Assembly: GCF_023195515.1 (NCBI RefSeq)
Contig: NZ_JALPKR020000002.1
Coordinates: 3,945,001 to 4,009,000 of the forward strand
Origin: Variovorax sp. S12S4
GTDB taxonomy: Bacteria > Pseudomonadota > Gammaproteobacteria > Burkholderiales > Burkholderiaceae_C
DNA length: 64,000 nt
Reading direction: 5' to 3'
Shown: piece after piece, positions 52,504 to 61,460 of the stretch
How the letters are laid out: every line of letters starts with the position of its first letter
Position numbering within the stretch: position 1 is the first letter of the stretch
Program-made: the position numbers and the translations under genes
The notes under the pieces: generated by a model
Told to the model about the DNA's origin: nothing
The model's input: the letters and a program-made list of their open reading frames with translations, nothing else
The model's database searches: none

Positions 52504-53202
52504 ATGACAAATATACAAATTGCTTGGGAAGGTCTTGCGAATGCGATGCGTCTTTACACCGAGAGCAAGTTTAGATTCCAAGAGTTGCTGAAGGTCGATC
52601 GAGAGGAAGCCATCAATAACATGGATCGAGCATTTGAAGCGAAGCTTGAAAAATTCCATGCCCTATACGACGTGACAAAAAAGCTTGCGGGTTTCGGCTA
52701 TTTTGGACACGGGGATACGTCACTTGTAGTCGTACTTCGGAATGCGCTCCATCATCGAGATCACTCGCTGTTTGTAAGTTGGAACGCGCGTATCGGACTG
52801 GATGATGGTGCGCGCAGACTCGCCGGTGCCGAGTTTCTACTTGCAAGCGTGACGCCGGAGGCGCAAGAAACCACAACCCGCTTCTACTTTCTCCTTTACG
52901 ACTTCTACGCTTGCCTCGCAAACCCACGAATCCAGAACCCTGCTGCGCTACGGGCTTTATGGGATATTGAGTTGCAGTTCGCGAGAATGACGCAGGAAGC
53001 AGCCGAGCATGGCTACCCTGAAAGCCAAGTGTATGTTGACGTCATGCCAGCCTTTATGGCGGCGGTTCGTAGAGTCTGCGGTTGGCTGGAGGCCAGTGGT
53101 TTTCAGCCGCGCGGCTTCGATGGAGACACCTACTTCGAACACTTTCGAAACCTGACGCTTCCTGAGGAATTCGGGTACAAGCGGCTGCGCCTCCCAGCCT
53201 GA
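52504..53202 (+). CDS. Hypothetical helical protein with HEPN-like motif (232 aa)
   Basis: Mostly helical. VVVLRNALHHRDHSLF (about residues 75-90) fits the R-N-x-x-x-H pattern of HEPN ribonuclease domains; no other motif is recognised. Intact frame from the ATG at 52504 with a weak TGGA site. It is the last gene before end-module B. AT-richer than the flanks. A toxin or abortive-infection RNase is inferred only from one motif. Confidence 0.45.
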   Translation: MTNIQIAWEGLANAMRLYTESKFRFQELLKVDREEAINNMDRAFEAKLEKFHALYDVTKKLAGFGYFGHGDTSLVVVLRNALHHRDHSLFVSWNARIGLDDGARRLAGAEFLLASVTPEAQETTTRFYFLLYDFYACLANPRIQNPAALRALWDIELQFARMTQEAAEHGYPESQVYVDVMPAFMAAVRRVCGWLEASGFQPRGFDGDTYFEHFRNLTLPEEFGYKRLRLPA

Positions 53203-53310
53203 AGTGTCGGCGCATAAGCTGTGACGGGCGACACACTGCAGGATAGGCCGACTCAAACACGGTTCTCCGGTATCCTTGATGCCGGTTGGCAATGGTGTTG
53301 AAAAGGTTGT

Positions 53311-53450
53311 CGCCCCGTAAATTGCCCAATCTCCCGCGCCAGCAAAAGATGTGCAGTTTTGACGGTAAAAGCGACGGTAAGACGCTACGTTGATCACAGC
53401 CAATCCCTTTAACCATGCGGGTTTGCGGGACCTGTTGATGATTGAGTGGG
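53311..53450 (+). repeat. Element-end-like module, copy B (probable right end)
   Basis: Counterpart of 42021-42160 with identical spacing: 20-bp block at 53329-53348, GACGGTAA at 53361 and 53373 (12 bp apart), CATGCGGGTTT at 53414 and ATTGAGTGGG at 53441-53450, after which similarity ends. ATTGAGTGGGA is also the coding sequence for the conserved GuaA C-terminus (Ile-Glu-Trp-Glu), a known genomic-island target, although guaA itself is not here. It is the best candidate for the island's right boundary. Confidence 0.5.
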
Positions 53451-53520
53451 AGGTGCCGTGCGAGTCGAGACGACCCCAACAATGATGCGTAAAAGCAACT
53501 TAAATGATGAGCGTCTAGGA

Positions 53521-53543
53521 GGGGGTACAAAAGGGGGTACAAA
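53521..53543 (+). repeat. Direct repeats GGGGGTACAAA x2
   Basis: Two exact copies (53521-53531 and 53533-53543) at a 12-bp period, 70 bp beyond the ATTGAGTGGG core. Such tandem short repeats are commonly found beside phage-type integrase genes as arm-binding sites. No integrase is present, so they may be the leftover of a deleted integrase end. Confidence 0.5.
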
Positions 53544-53626
53544 GGCTTTTTCGAATCGACCGATGCCAGTATCCATGCGGGGTGCAGTCCATCTTTCGAT
53601 CGGTTTCACACCACCAATAAAACGTC

Positions 53627-53662
53627 AAAGGGCGTCCGGTTTCATCACCGGACGCCCTTTTT
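53627..53662 (+). terminator. Rho-independent terminator
   Basis: Perfect 11-bp GC-rich stem GGGCGTCCGGT/ACCGGACGCCC (53630-53640 with 53647-53657), 6-nt loop, then T5; flanking AAA/TTT extends the stem to 14 bp. No gene directly upstream explains it, so it may have ended a gene displaced by the insertion. The T-run and following bases read TTTTTCAT (53658-53665), the octamer reported as the Tn4371-family insertion target. Confidence 0.85.
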
Positions 53663-53763
53663 CATTGGGGAAAACAGGGGGCGGCCTGCAACGCGGGGAA
53701 AGCGTGGCATCCCCCTCGGGCAGGATCTGGCGCCCCGGCAGCCGCGCCCGAGCCTCTTCGCCC

Positions 53764-54036
53764 TCAGCCCGCTTCTGCTGGCCGCGCGTGGCGCGTCAAA
53801 CTTGCGGCAGTCTCTTGAAGAACCAGCTGCCGATCCGGGTCATCGCTCGCATATGGGCTTGAAAGCAGTTGAGCCATCAGTTGATCGAAGTGATGCCTGA
53901 CCCTTTCCGGGGCGGGGTGTGCCATGTACATCGCGCGCAGCATCGACACGATCGCGCTGATCCGCGCGTCAAATACTTCGGATTCGCCGATGCGCCCTGC
54001 CGCCTCAGAAGCGATCCATTGATCTTCTAGGGTCAT
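53764..54036 (-). CDS. Hypothetical protein (90 aa)
   Basis: Helical, slightly acidic protein beginning MTLEDQWIASEAAGRIGESE. No family recognised and no membrane segment or signal. Intact frame and flank-like codon use suggest it is the first chromosomal gene right of the island. The 258 bp to the next gene hold nothing I can name. Confidence 0.5.
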   Translation of the reverse strand: MTLEDQWIASEAAGRIGESEVFDARISAIVSMLRAMYMAHPAPERVRHHFDQLMAQLLSSPYASDDPDRQLVLQETAASLTRHARPAEAG

Positions 54037-54294
54037 GTTGATGCCACCGTTCGCGGCCCTGATGCCTGTGAACCGGCGCTGGTCTGTTGTCGCTTTTGGC
54101 GCAGATCGGGCAACCAGTGATCAGTAAAATTAGAACAAAGGAACTACATTTTAGTTCAGCTGGGGCAGGGATTTCAGCCTGTTGTAAATACCACCAAAGC
54201 TATAAATTTGCCCTCGATTGATACGAAATGCATCACATCTGATGCCAATGCAAGTACGATCCTGCTGTGAGAAGCATCACACTCGAGGTCATGA

Positions 54295-54495
54295 ATGAAC
54301 CACTTGCTGGGCAAAGAGGCGGCTGTAGCGATGTTCCGGGAGCTCCTGCATGAAGCGGAATTCGGTTCGCTGAACTGCGTGGCGCTCCGCATCTTTCGCT
54401 CGGATGGTGCTGCGGAAGATTTCGTGGTTGGAGGAACGGCGCAACAACAGGCCGGAGCTTCGGTCGAGCCGCAGCGCGAGTTGGCTCAACGATGA
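54295..54495 (+). CDS. Hypothetical small protein (66 aa)
   Basis: Start at the second of two close ATGs (54295), preceded by GAGGT at 54285-54289. The sequence FRELLHEAEFGSLNCVALRI looks like a real protein core, but no family is recognised. It stands alone on the plus strand. Confidence 0.4.
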   Translation: MNHLLGKEAAVAMFRELLHEAEFGSLNCVALRIFRSDGAAEDFVVGGTAQQQAGASVEPQRELAQR

Positions 54496-54612
54496 CGCAA
54501 GCTGCTGCCGCGAAGCGCCGGGGCTTCGCGCGGGCCACAATTTCCAGATAGATCAACGGGTTGGCGCCGCACGCTCCAACCCGTTTTCACTGTTTGCTCT
54601 GGTCCGGTGTTG

Positions 54613-55092
54613 TCAGCCGCGCCGGGCCGCCTCGATCGCGGCGATGTCGATCTTTTTCATCTCCATCATCGCGTCGAACGCGCGCTTGGCTGCCGCGGGA
54701 TCGGGGTCGGCAATAGCGGCAATCAGGACGCGGGGCGTGATCTGCCATGACAGTCCCCACTTGTCCTTGCACCATCCGCACGCGCTTTCCTGCCCGCCGT
54801 TTCCGACAATCGCATTCCACAGCCGGTCGGTCTCGGCCTGGTCGTCGGTCGCCACCTGAAATGAAAAGGCCTCGTTGTGCTTGAACGCAGGTCCGCCGTT
54901 CAGTCCAAGGCAAGGAATGCCCATCACGGTGAATTCGACCGTCAGGATATCGCCTTGCTTGCCCGAGGGATTGTCACCGGGAGCCCGGAGGACCGTGCCC
55001 ACCGCACTGTCGGGAAAGGTTTCGGCGTAGAACTTGGCGGCATCCAGCGCGGTGCCGTCATACCAGAGGCAAATCGTGTTTTTGCTGACCAT
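54613..55092 (-). CDS. PhnB-like VOC-superfamily protein
   Basis: 159 aa from the ATG at 55092, preceded by AGGAGA; a longer frame to 55269 lacks a site. The sequence KNTICLWYDGTALDAAKFYA, then FTVMGIPCLGLNGGPAFKHN and GWCKDKWGLSWQITP, is the PhnB/3-demethylubiquinone-9-methyltransferase-like branch of the vicinal-oxygen-chelate fold. Most members have no proven enzyme activity. Intact and cytoplasmic, with no operon partner. Confidence 0.85.
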   Translation of the reverse strand: MVSKNTICLWYDGTALDAAKFYAETFPDSAVGTVLRAPGDNPSGKQGDILTVEFTVMGIPCLGLNGGPAFKHNEAFSFQVATDDQAETDRLWNAIVGNGGQESACGWCKDKWGLSWQITPRVLIAAIADPDPAAAKRAFDAMMEMKKIDIAAIEAARRG

Positions 55093-55313
55093 CTTGGTTC
55101 TCCTGGGTTGGGGAAAGATCGATGCGACGACGGTCTTCGTCGCATCGGCGGTAGGCACCGGACCATACGCAAGTACAGATCCGATTGCCAGCGGCGCAAC
55201 TGTTGGCCGCTTTGAGTGACGCCCGCTGGATGGCTGCTGGCGTCGCGAGGAAAAGGCCATTGCTATCATCGAAAAATGCGGCCCGGAACAACCGCCCTCG
55301 CGAAGGAAACCAT

Positions 55314-58300
55314 GTGCGGCTCAAGCTGAGAACCAAGACGGCACTGCTGGTCACCTCGCTGGTGCTCGCGCTTGTTGGTGCAACGGAGTGGTGGCAGTAC
55401 CGCAACCTGTCCGGCGAATATCTCAACCTGATGCGCGACCAGCAGCAGGCCCTGACCGATAGCGCCGCGGCCGATCTCGACTACAAGCTGGGCGTTCACC
55501 TCGCCGCCCTGGAGCGCGCGGCCCGGGAGATCGGCGCGCGCGGCTTCGACGACCCTGAAGCGCGGCAGCGCTTTCTCAAGGACCGCGACTTGCTCGCGAT
55601 GTTCGATAATGCCGCGCTCGCCGGCCCGGACGGCGCCATCGTCGCCATCAACCCGCCTGCCGACCACCCTCCGAACATTGCCGACCGCGACTACTTCCGG
55701 CAGGTGCGCGACCTGAGGCAGCCCACCATTTCGGCGCCGCTGCTCACCAAGGACAGCAAACAGCCTGCCGTGGTCATGGCCGTTCCCGTCGACGCACCCG
55801 ACGGCCGGCTCATCGGCGTACTGGGAGCGGCGTTGAACCTGCAGCGCGCCAACGTGCTCGGCGACATGAGCCGAGCCACCATCGGCCGCGGCGGCTACTA
55901 CGTGATCGTCACACGCGATGCGTCTCCGCGCGTGGTCATGCATCACGATGCGAGCCTGCTGCTCAAGCCTGCGAGCGCGATGGTGGTCGCATCCGCCGAC
56001 GACACCGGCAACGACCTGGCGACGCGTGCCATTGTGCGCAGTGCCGACTGGGACCTGCGCCTCGTCGTGCCGGCGGAAATTGCCTACGCACCGCTGGAGC
56101 AGGCGAAGCGAAGCCTGCTGCTGCAACTGCTGTGGCTGGGCCTGGGCTGCGCGTTTCTCGTGTGGATGGGTACGTCGTGGGCAATGCGGCCGCTCGATGC
56201 GCTCACCAATGCGATTCGCACCTTGCGGCAATCGCCGGACAGCCAGGTCAAGCTCGATGTCGTCGCCACCGACGAGCGCGGCGACCTGGCCCGTGAGTTC
56301 GACGCGCTCATGGCCGAGCTGCGCGAGCAGCGGCTCGAGGTGGCCGCGGTCACCGACGCATCGCCGGTGGGATTGTTCCGCTCCGACACCGAAGGCCGCG
56401 CGACTTATGTGAACGACGAGTACCTTGCGATCCACGGCCTGGAGCGGAAAGACGCCGCGCTGGGTTGGCTCACGCTGGTGCGCGAAGACATCCGGGAGAA
56501 GGTTCTCAAGGAATGGATTCGCCTCGTGAATACGCCCGAACCGTTCAGCGCCACGCGCCGGCTCCACCGCAAGGATGGAACCCGGGTGCTGGTGGCACTG
56601 AGAAGCCGCCCCGTGATTGTCGGAGGCCGCGTGCTCGGCCACGTCGGAACGGTGACGGACATCACCGAGCGCACCCGGGCCGAGCAGGCCCTTCGCACGC
56701 TCACCGCCGTATTCGACATGACGACCGATTACATCGTGCAGATGGATGCGGCGGGGCGGCTCATCTACATGAACCCGGCCGCGCGCCGCCGCACCGGACT
56801 GCGTCTCGACGCGCCGATCGAGCAGCTGAGCGTGAACGACTTCAATCCTCCCAAGACGATCGAACGGTTCAGGTCGGAAGTGGTGCCTGTTGCCGTCGGC
56901 AAAGGCATCTGGGTGGGCGAGTCGATGGTGTGGGACGACCAGCGCGAGGAGTTTCCGGTCAGCCACATGGTGATTGCGCACCGCGACAAGCACGGCAAGG
57001 TGGAGTACTTCTCGGGCCTGATGCGCGACATCTCGGCGGCCAAGGCGGCCGAGCAAGCGCTGCGCGAGAGCGAACACCGCCTGCGCATGGTGACCGACCA
57101 CCTGCCCGCGCTGATCTCGTACCTCGACTGGGATCTGCGCTTCCGGTTCGTCAACAAGGCCTACCAGGACTGGTTCGGTGTCGAGCCCGAACAGCTGATC
57201 GGCCGCAGCATGCGCGAGTTCTACGGCGACGAGGCCTGGGCCCAGATGGAGCCGCATCTGCGCGCTGCGCTGGCGGGGCGCCAGGTGACCTACGAGCGGA
57301 GGGTGGAGGGCCCCGGCGGGCGCCGCGACATCCAGGCCACGCTGGTTCCGGAGCGCAACGAACAGGGCCGGGTGATGGGCCTCTACACGCTGGACAGCGA
57401 CATCACCGCGCACCACGAGGCGGAAGAAGCCCTCCAGGAGAGCGAAGCCCGCCTTCGCACGGTGGCCGATGCGCTGCCCATGCGCGTCGCCTATATCGAT
57501 GCGGACGAGCGCTACCGGTTCAACAACCTCGCCTACGAGCGCGAATTCGGGCTCTCGCGGGACCAGATCCAGGGGCACACCGTGCAAGAGCTCCTGGGCG
57601 GTGCGGCCTACGAATCGGTAAAGCCTCACATCCGCGCCGCGCTGGCGGGAGAGGTGGTCACCTTCCAGAGCGAAGACACGCAGAGCGACAGCTACAACTG
57701 CTACGAGGCCCAGTACATTCCGCAGCCGGCGGCCAATGCCGACACCATCGTCGGCTTCCATGCGGTCATCACCGACATCACGCGCCAGAAGCTCGAGGAG
57801 AAGCGCCTGGTCAACCTGGCGCAGATCGATCCGCTCACCGGCCTTGCCAACCGCGCGGGCTTCGAAGCGCGCCTGGCCGAGGCCATGGACCGCAGCCGCG
57901 GCGCCGGTGCGCTGATGGCGCTGATGTACCTGGACATCGACGGTTTCAAGCAGATCAACGACCAGTTCGGCCACCAGGCCGGCGACGAGCTGCTGAAGGG
58001 GTTCTCGAACAGGCTGTCGCAGGGCCTGCGTTCCAGCGACGTTCGCGCGCGCCTCGGCGGCGACGAGTTCACGGTGATCATGGAAGGCCTGCCCAATGCG
58101 GACATCGCCCTTTCCACTGCCGCGAAGCTTGTCGCGACCATGCAGGCGCCGTTTGCCCTGGAGTCGCAGTTGACCATCAGCATCACCGCGAGCATCGGGC
58201 TGGCGTTCTACCAGGGCGGCGATGCAACTGCCGCCACGCTGGTCAGGCGCGCGGACGAAATGCTCTACCAGGCCAAGAGGTCCGGCCGCAACAACGTCAA

Positions 58301-58334
58301 GGCGGCGCTCCTGCCGGTGGAAAACAGCGTGTAG
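55314..58334 (+). CDS. Membrane diguanylate cyclase with periplasmic sensor and multiple PAS domains
   Basis: I prefer the GTG at 55314 (GAAGGA just upstream), giving 1,006 aa; the open frame reaches 55185. Layout: transmembrane helix (about residues 8-26), periplasmic Cache-type sensor (about 30-255), second helix (about 265-288, LLWLGLGCAFLVWMG), HAMP, four PAS/PAC units between about 345 and 830, and a C-terminal GGDEF domain starting QIDPLTGLANRAGF with active-site RLGGDEF. No EAL domain, so it makes cyclic di-GMP in response to outside and cytoplasmic cues. Confidence 0.87.
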   Translation: MRLKLRTKTALLVTSLVLALVGATEWWQYRNLSGEYLNLMRDQQQALTDSAAADLDYKLGVHLAALERAAREIGARGFDDPEARQRFLKDRDLLAMFDNAALAGPDGAIVAINPPADHPPNIADRDYFRQVRDLRQPTISAPLLTKDSKQPAVVMAVPVDAPDGRLIGVLGAALNLQRANVLGDMSRATIGRGGYYVIVTRDASPRVVMHHDASLLLKPASAMVVASADDTGNDLATRAIVRSADWDLRLVVPAEIAYAPLEQAKRSLLLQLLWLGLGCAFLVWMGTSWAMRPLDALTNAIRTLRQSPDSQVKLDVVATDERGDLAREFDALMAELREQRLEVAAVTDASPVGLFRSDTEGRATYVNDEYLAIHGLERKDAALGWLTLVREDIREKVLKEWIRLVNTPEPFSATRRLHRKDGTRVLVALRSRPVIVGGRVLGHVGTVTDITERTRAEQALRTLTAVFDMTTDYIVQMDAAGRLIYMNPAARRRTGLRLDAPIEQLSVNDFNPPKTIERFRSEVVPVAVGKGIWVGESMVWDDQREEFPVSHMVIAHRDKHGKVEYFSGLMRDISAAKAAEQALRESEHRLRMVTDHLPALISYLDWDLRFRFVNKAYQDWFGVEPEQLIGRSMREFYGDEAWAQMEPHLRAALAGRQVTYERRVEGPGGRRDIQATLVPERNEQGRVMGLYTLDSDITAHHEAEEALQESEARLRTVADALPMRVAYIDADERYRFNNLAYEREFGLSRDQIQGHTVQELLGGAAYESVKPHIRAALAGEVVTFQSEDTQSDSYNCYEAQYIPQPAANADTIVGFHAVITDITRQKLEEKRLVNLAQIDPLTGLANRAGFEARLAEAMDRSRGAGALMALMYLDIDGFKQINDQFGHQAGDELLKGFSNRLSQGLRSSDVRARLGGDEFTVIMEGLPNADIALSTAAKLVATMQAPFALESQLTISITASIGLAFYQGGDATAATLVRRADEMLYQAKRSGRNNVKAALLPVENSV

Positions 58335-58380
58335 CTCCATGTCGAGCGCTGAGGACGAGCCCTTGTCTCACTTATCCCGC

Positions 58381-59625
58381 TTAGCCCGCCGGCTGTAGCC
58401 GCGGCTGCTTGCCGGCGTGGTCCGTGCGAAGGAAGGTGAGTGCGATGAGCACCGCGCCAAGTCCCACGGCCATCGAGCCGATGTACATCCAGGCGTAGCT
58501 GCCGTAGCGGTCGAAGAGCCAGCCGCCCAGCACCGGGCCGAGCGCCATGCCCAGGCTGGACAGCATCGACGCCGCGCCCAGCACGGTGCCCAGGATCCGG
58601 GCGCCGAAGTAGTCGCGCGCCAGCACCGCATAGAGCGGCATCACGCCGCCATAGGCGAGGCCGAAAACAATGGCCACGGCATAAAAGCCGCCCAGCTGGT
58701 TGACCAGCAGGTAGCTGGCGGCGGCAAAGGCCTGGATCAGCAGCCCGGCAACGAGCACCCGCTTGGCGCCCAGCCGGTCTGCCAGCACGCCGAAGAGCAG
58801 GCGCCCTCCCAGCCCGGCCGCGCCTTCCATGCTGTAGATGGTGACGGCCGCGAAGGTGGGAAGGCCGCAGCCGATCGCATAACTGACCGTGTGGAAGATC
58901 GGCCCCGAATGCGCCGCGCAGCAGGCAAAGAACGTGATCCCGAGCACGAGGAATGCGCGCGAGCGAAGCGCCTGCCCCACCTTCATTTCCGGCGCCGGTG
59001 CTGCGCCTCCGGCAGGCGAAGCGGAAGCGGCTGCGGGCGCCGCGCGAATGAGCCAGACCGCAGGCAGCAGCACGACCCACGCGCCGATGCCGATGATCAG
59101 CTGCGCCATGCGCCAGTCGTAGTGCGTCACCAGCCACGCAGCTAGCGGAGAGATGGTCATCGGCGCAACGCCCATGCCGGCCGAGACGAGCGACACCGCC
59201 AGGCTGCGATGCCTGTCGAACCACGATGCGGTGGTTGCAATCACCGGCGCGAAGAAGCTGCCGGCGGCAATGCCCATCATCACTCCGTAGAAAAGCTGAA
59301 ACTGGAGCAAGGTCGACGCACGGCTCGCCAGCACCGTCGAGAGCCCCAGCAGCACCGTGCCCGCCAGCACCACCACGCGCGGGCCGTAGCGGTCGCTCAG
59401 CGCGCCCCAGCCGAAGCCGGCCACGCCCATGCTCAGGAAGGCCAGCGTCATGGCGCTTGAAATGCCTGCCCGCGACCAGCCGGTGGCCGCGCTCATCGGC
59501 TCCAGGAAAACCGCCAGCGAGAACAGCACGCCAATGGCCACGCAGGTCATCAGCGCGCCGGCGGCAACAATGGACCAGTTCGAATCGAGCGCGTCGGCCG
59601 GGCGCGCGGAGGCACGGATGTTCAT
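58381..59625 (-). CDS. MFS transporter (monocarboxylate/oxalate-formate antiporter-like)
   Basis: 414 aa with 12 hydrophobic segments and the MFS signature GWGALSDRYGPR (about residues 74-85, motif A). The N-terminal GWSRAGISSAMTLAFLSMGV and LASRASTLLQFQLFYGVMMG are typical of the monocarboxylate and oxalate/formate antiporter branch. The substrate is not readable. The upstream gap carries a perfect palindrome that may be its operator. Intact. Confidence 0.82.
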   Translation of the reverse strand: MNIRASARPADALDSNWSIVAAGALMTCVAIGVLFSLAVFLEPMSAATGWSRAGISSAMTLAFLSMGVAGFGWGALSDRYGPRVVVLAGTVLLGLSTVLASRASTLLQFQLFYGVMMGIAAGSFFAPVIATTASWFDRHRSLAVSLVSAGMGVAPMTISPLAAWLVTHYDWRMAQLIIGIGAWVVLLPAVWLIRAAPAAASASPAGGAAPAPEMKVGQALRSRAFLVLGITFFACCAAHSGPIFHTVSYAIGCGLPTFAAVTIYSMEGAAGLGGRLLFGVLADRLGAKRVLVAGLLIQAFAAASYLLVNQLGGFYAVAIVFGLAYGGVMPLYAVLARDYFGARILGTVLGAASMLSSLGMALGPVLGGWLFDRYGSYAWMYIGSMAVGLGAVLIALTFLRTDHAGKQPRLQPAG

Positions 59626-59657
59626 CGTCTTGCTCCGGAAGAAGTATGGATACAGTG

Positions 59658-59669
59658 AACCAATTGGTT
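59658..59669. promoter_or_regulatory. Palindromic operator candidate upstream of the MFS gene
   Basis: AACCAATTGGTT is a perfect 12-bp palindrome 33 bp upstream of the minus-strand MFS start. GntR/FadR-type repressors bind TTGGT-type half-sites of this kind, but no such gene is adjacent. The 114-bp gap has no gene. Confidence 0.4.
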
Positions 59670-59739
59670 GACTATAACGGCATTTCTTTTTTGCGCACGC
59701 TCCCGGCGCCGGCGCAATGCAGCGGTGAGCTGCGCGGTA

Positions 59740-61323
59740 CTAGTCGGCGGAGGCGGATCGCATGCCGAGCTTGCGCAGCATCCGGTGGAAGTTGCTGCGG
59801 TCGATGCCGGCCTCGCGCGCGGCGTTGGCCACATGTCCGTTGTGCCGCGCGAGCGCATCCGCGAGCCATGCACGCTGGAAAGCGGTCGTTGCTTCGCGCA
59901 ACGTGCCGCCGAAGACGGATACGCCTGCCTGGCCGGTGTCTGTTGGCGTCGTGGCAAGCGGCGGCTGCGCAGCCGCCGCCGCATGGCCGCCGGCAACCGC
60001 GGCATCCAGCGCCAGGTGGTGCGGCTCGATCGCCGTCCAGCGCGCGCCGCGGCCCTGCTCCGGGAAGGCCCTGAGCGATGCGCGGCTGATGACATGCTCG
60101 AGCTCGCGCACGTTGCCCGGCCAGCCATGTGCAAGGAGGGCGGCCTTCGACGCAGGTGAAAGCCGCAGGTTGCGCGCACCCAGCCGATGCTGGTTTTCTT
60201 CGAGGAAGCCGCCGGCCAGCGCCACCACGTCGCGCCCGCGCTCGCGCAGCGGCGGCACCACCAGCGGATAGACCGAGAGCCGGTGGTACAGGTCGGCACG
60301 GAAGCGGCCCTGCGCGATGGCGGCGGGCAGGTCGCGGTTGGTGGCCGCAATCACGCGCACGTCGACCTTCAGCGTCCGGTCGCTGCCGGGCCGCTGCACC
60401 TCGCCGCTCTGCAGCACGCGCAGCAGCTTGGCTTGCACCGTCAGCGGCAGTTCGCCCACTTCATCGAGAAAGAGCGTGCCGCCGTCGGCAATCTCGAACT
60501 TGCCGTTCCTGTCCTGCACCGCGCCGGTGAATGCGCCGCGCTTGTGGCCGAAGAGTTCGCTGTCGGCGAGCGTCTCTGGCAATGCCGCGCAGTTCACCTG
60601 CACCAGCGGCTGGTCGCGCCGCCGCGAGCGCGCATGAAGGCGCTGCGCCACCAGGTCCTTGCCCACGCCCGTCTCGCCGAGCACCAGCACAGTGAGGTCC
60701 GATGCCGCGACCGTATCGATCTCGCTGCACAGCTTCTTCATGGCGGCACTGCTCCCGAGCAGTTCGCGCGTGGCACCGGGCCCCGAGCGCAACGCCTGCG
60801 CCACGGCCTGCTCGCGCATGGCGCGTGCTTCCATCTCCTGGATCGTATGGGCGGATTCGATGCCGGTTTCCACCAGCGCAACGAGCGCGTCGAGCTGTGC
60901 CGGGCTCACCGATTCGAACGCGCCGGGCTCCAGCGCATCCAGCGTCAGCAGGCCCCACACGGCGCCGCGCAGGCGAAGCGGCGCCCCCATGCAGTCGTGC
61001 ACCGGCAGGATGCCCGGCTGGCCCGCCACGAGCCCGTCATAAGGATCGGGCAGGCCGCAGTCGTGCGCAAAGCGCAGGCCTTGCCCGCTCTCGAGCAGGC
61101 GCGCAAAGCGCGGGTGCGATGCCACCGGAAACTGCCGCCCCAGGGTCTCGTCGCTCAGGCCGTCCACGGCAAGCGGTCGCAGCACGTCGCCATCGAGCCG
61201 CAACAGCGCGGCGGCATCGCACCGCACCAGGCCGCGCGCCGCGGCAAGAAGCGAGCGGTAACGCTGGCCTTCGGAAGCGGCGTCGGGCTCAGTCGTGGTC
61301 AGAACGACACTTTGTGTGATCAT
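59740..61323 (-). CDS. norR: NorR-type sigma-54-dependent nitric-oxide-responsive activator
   Basis: 527 aa from the ATG at 61323. N-terminal GAF domain (about residues 20-170) for NO sensing, AAA+ domain (about 195-420) with Walker A GETGVGKD, the sigma-54 contact loop GAFTGA and Walker B GGTLFLDEVGE, and a C-terminal Fis-type HTH (NAAREAGIDRSNFHRMLRK). It is divergent from hmp across 137 bp, the usual NorR-target arrangement in Burkholderiales. Intact. Confidence 0.9.
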   Translation of the reverse strand: MITQSVVLTTTEPDAASEGQRYRSLLAAARGLVRCDAAALLRLDGDVLRPLAVDGLSDETLGRQFPVASHPRFARLLESGQGLRFAHDCGLPDPYDGLVAGQPGILPVHDCMGAPLRLRGAVWGLLTLDALEPGAFESVSPAQLDALVALVETGIESAHTIQEMEARAMREQAVAQALRSGPGATRELLGSSAAMKKLCSEIDTVAASDLTVLVLGETGVGKDLVAQRLHARSRRRDQPLVQVNCAALPETLADSELFGHKRGAFTGAVQDRNGKFEIADGGTLFLDEVGELPLTVQAKLLRVLQSGEVQRPGSDRTLKVDVRVIAATNRDLPAAIAQGRFRADLYHRLSVYPLVVPPLRERGRDVVALAGGFLEENQHRLGARNLRLSPASKAALLAHGWPGNVRELEHVISRASLRAFPEQGRGARWTAIEPHHLALDAAVAGGHAAAAAQPPLATTPTDTGQAGVSVFGGTLREATTAFQRAWLADALARHNGHVANAAREAGIDRSNFHRMLRKLGMRSASAD

Positions 61324-61460
61324 AAATACAACATGAATGCTGTGGCGAATTTGACCACGCATCGAAAATCCCCAATGGTGGCGGGCACTTGCGCAGCACC
61401 TGCGACTGGCACGGATCGTGAGAGAGAAGAAGCATCTCAACTGCCATCGTCGAGCCACAG
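61324..61460. promoter_or_regulatory. norR-hmp divergent control region
   Basis: Holds candidate NorR boxes near the GGT-N7-ACC consensus: GGC-N7-ACC at 61344-61356 inside a GTGG/CCAC inverted repeat (61342-61358), and GGT-N7-ACT about 35 bp further on. A possible sigma-54 -24 element TGGCAC lies at 61407-61412, but its -12 half is poor. Assignment rests on the flanking genes more than on strong matches. Confidence 0.4.

Larger units (their letters stand above)
53203..53763. other. Right-boundary intergenic region
   Basis: 561 bp without a gene. It contains, in order, end-module B, the GGGGGTACAAA repeats and the terminator annotated separately, then about 100 bp of GC-rich sequence leading to the first chromosomal gene. 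I searched by eye for a tRNA or tmRNA 3' end (CACCACCA occurs at 53608-53615) but found no foldable T-arm. Confidence 0.6.

Noticed and set aside
53281..53640. Possible tRNA or tmRNA at the right boundary (CACCACCA near 53608).
   Set aside because: No T-arm or acceptor pairing could be formed from the upstream sequence.
53658..53665. TTTTTCAT as the true right attachment site of a Tn4371-type element.
   Set aside because: It is fully explained by the terminator T-run plus CAT, and no second copy is found at the left edge; kept only as a remark.
54653..54660. TTTTTCAT, the Tn4371-family target octamer, inside the VOC gene.
   Set aside because: An eight-base string is expected about once or twice in 64 kb and here it lies within an intact chromosomal gene.
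55266..58340. A 1,024-codon antisense frame opposite the diguanylate cyclase gene.
   Set aside because: Low-complexity Arg/His/Gln-rich product, a shadow of GC-rich codon use; the plus-strand frame has clear PAS and GGDEF domains.
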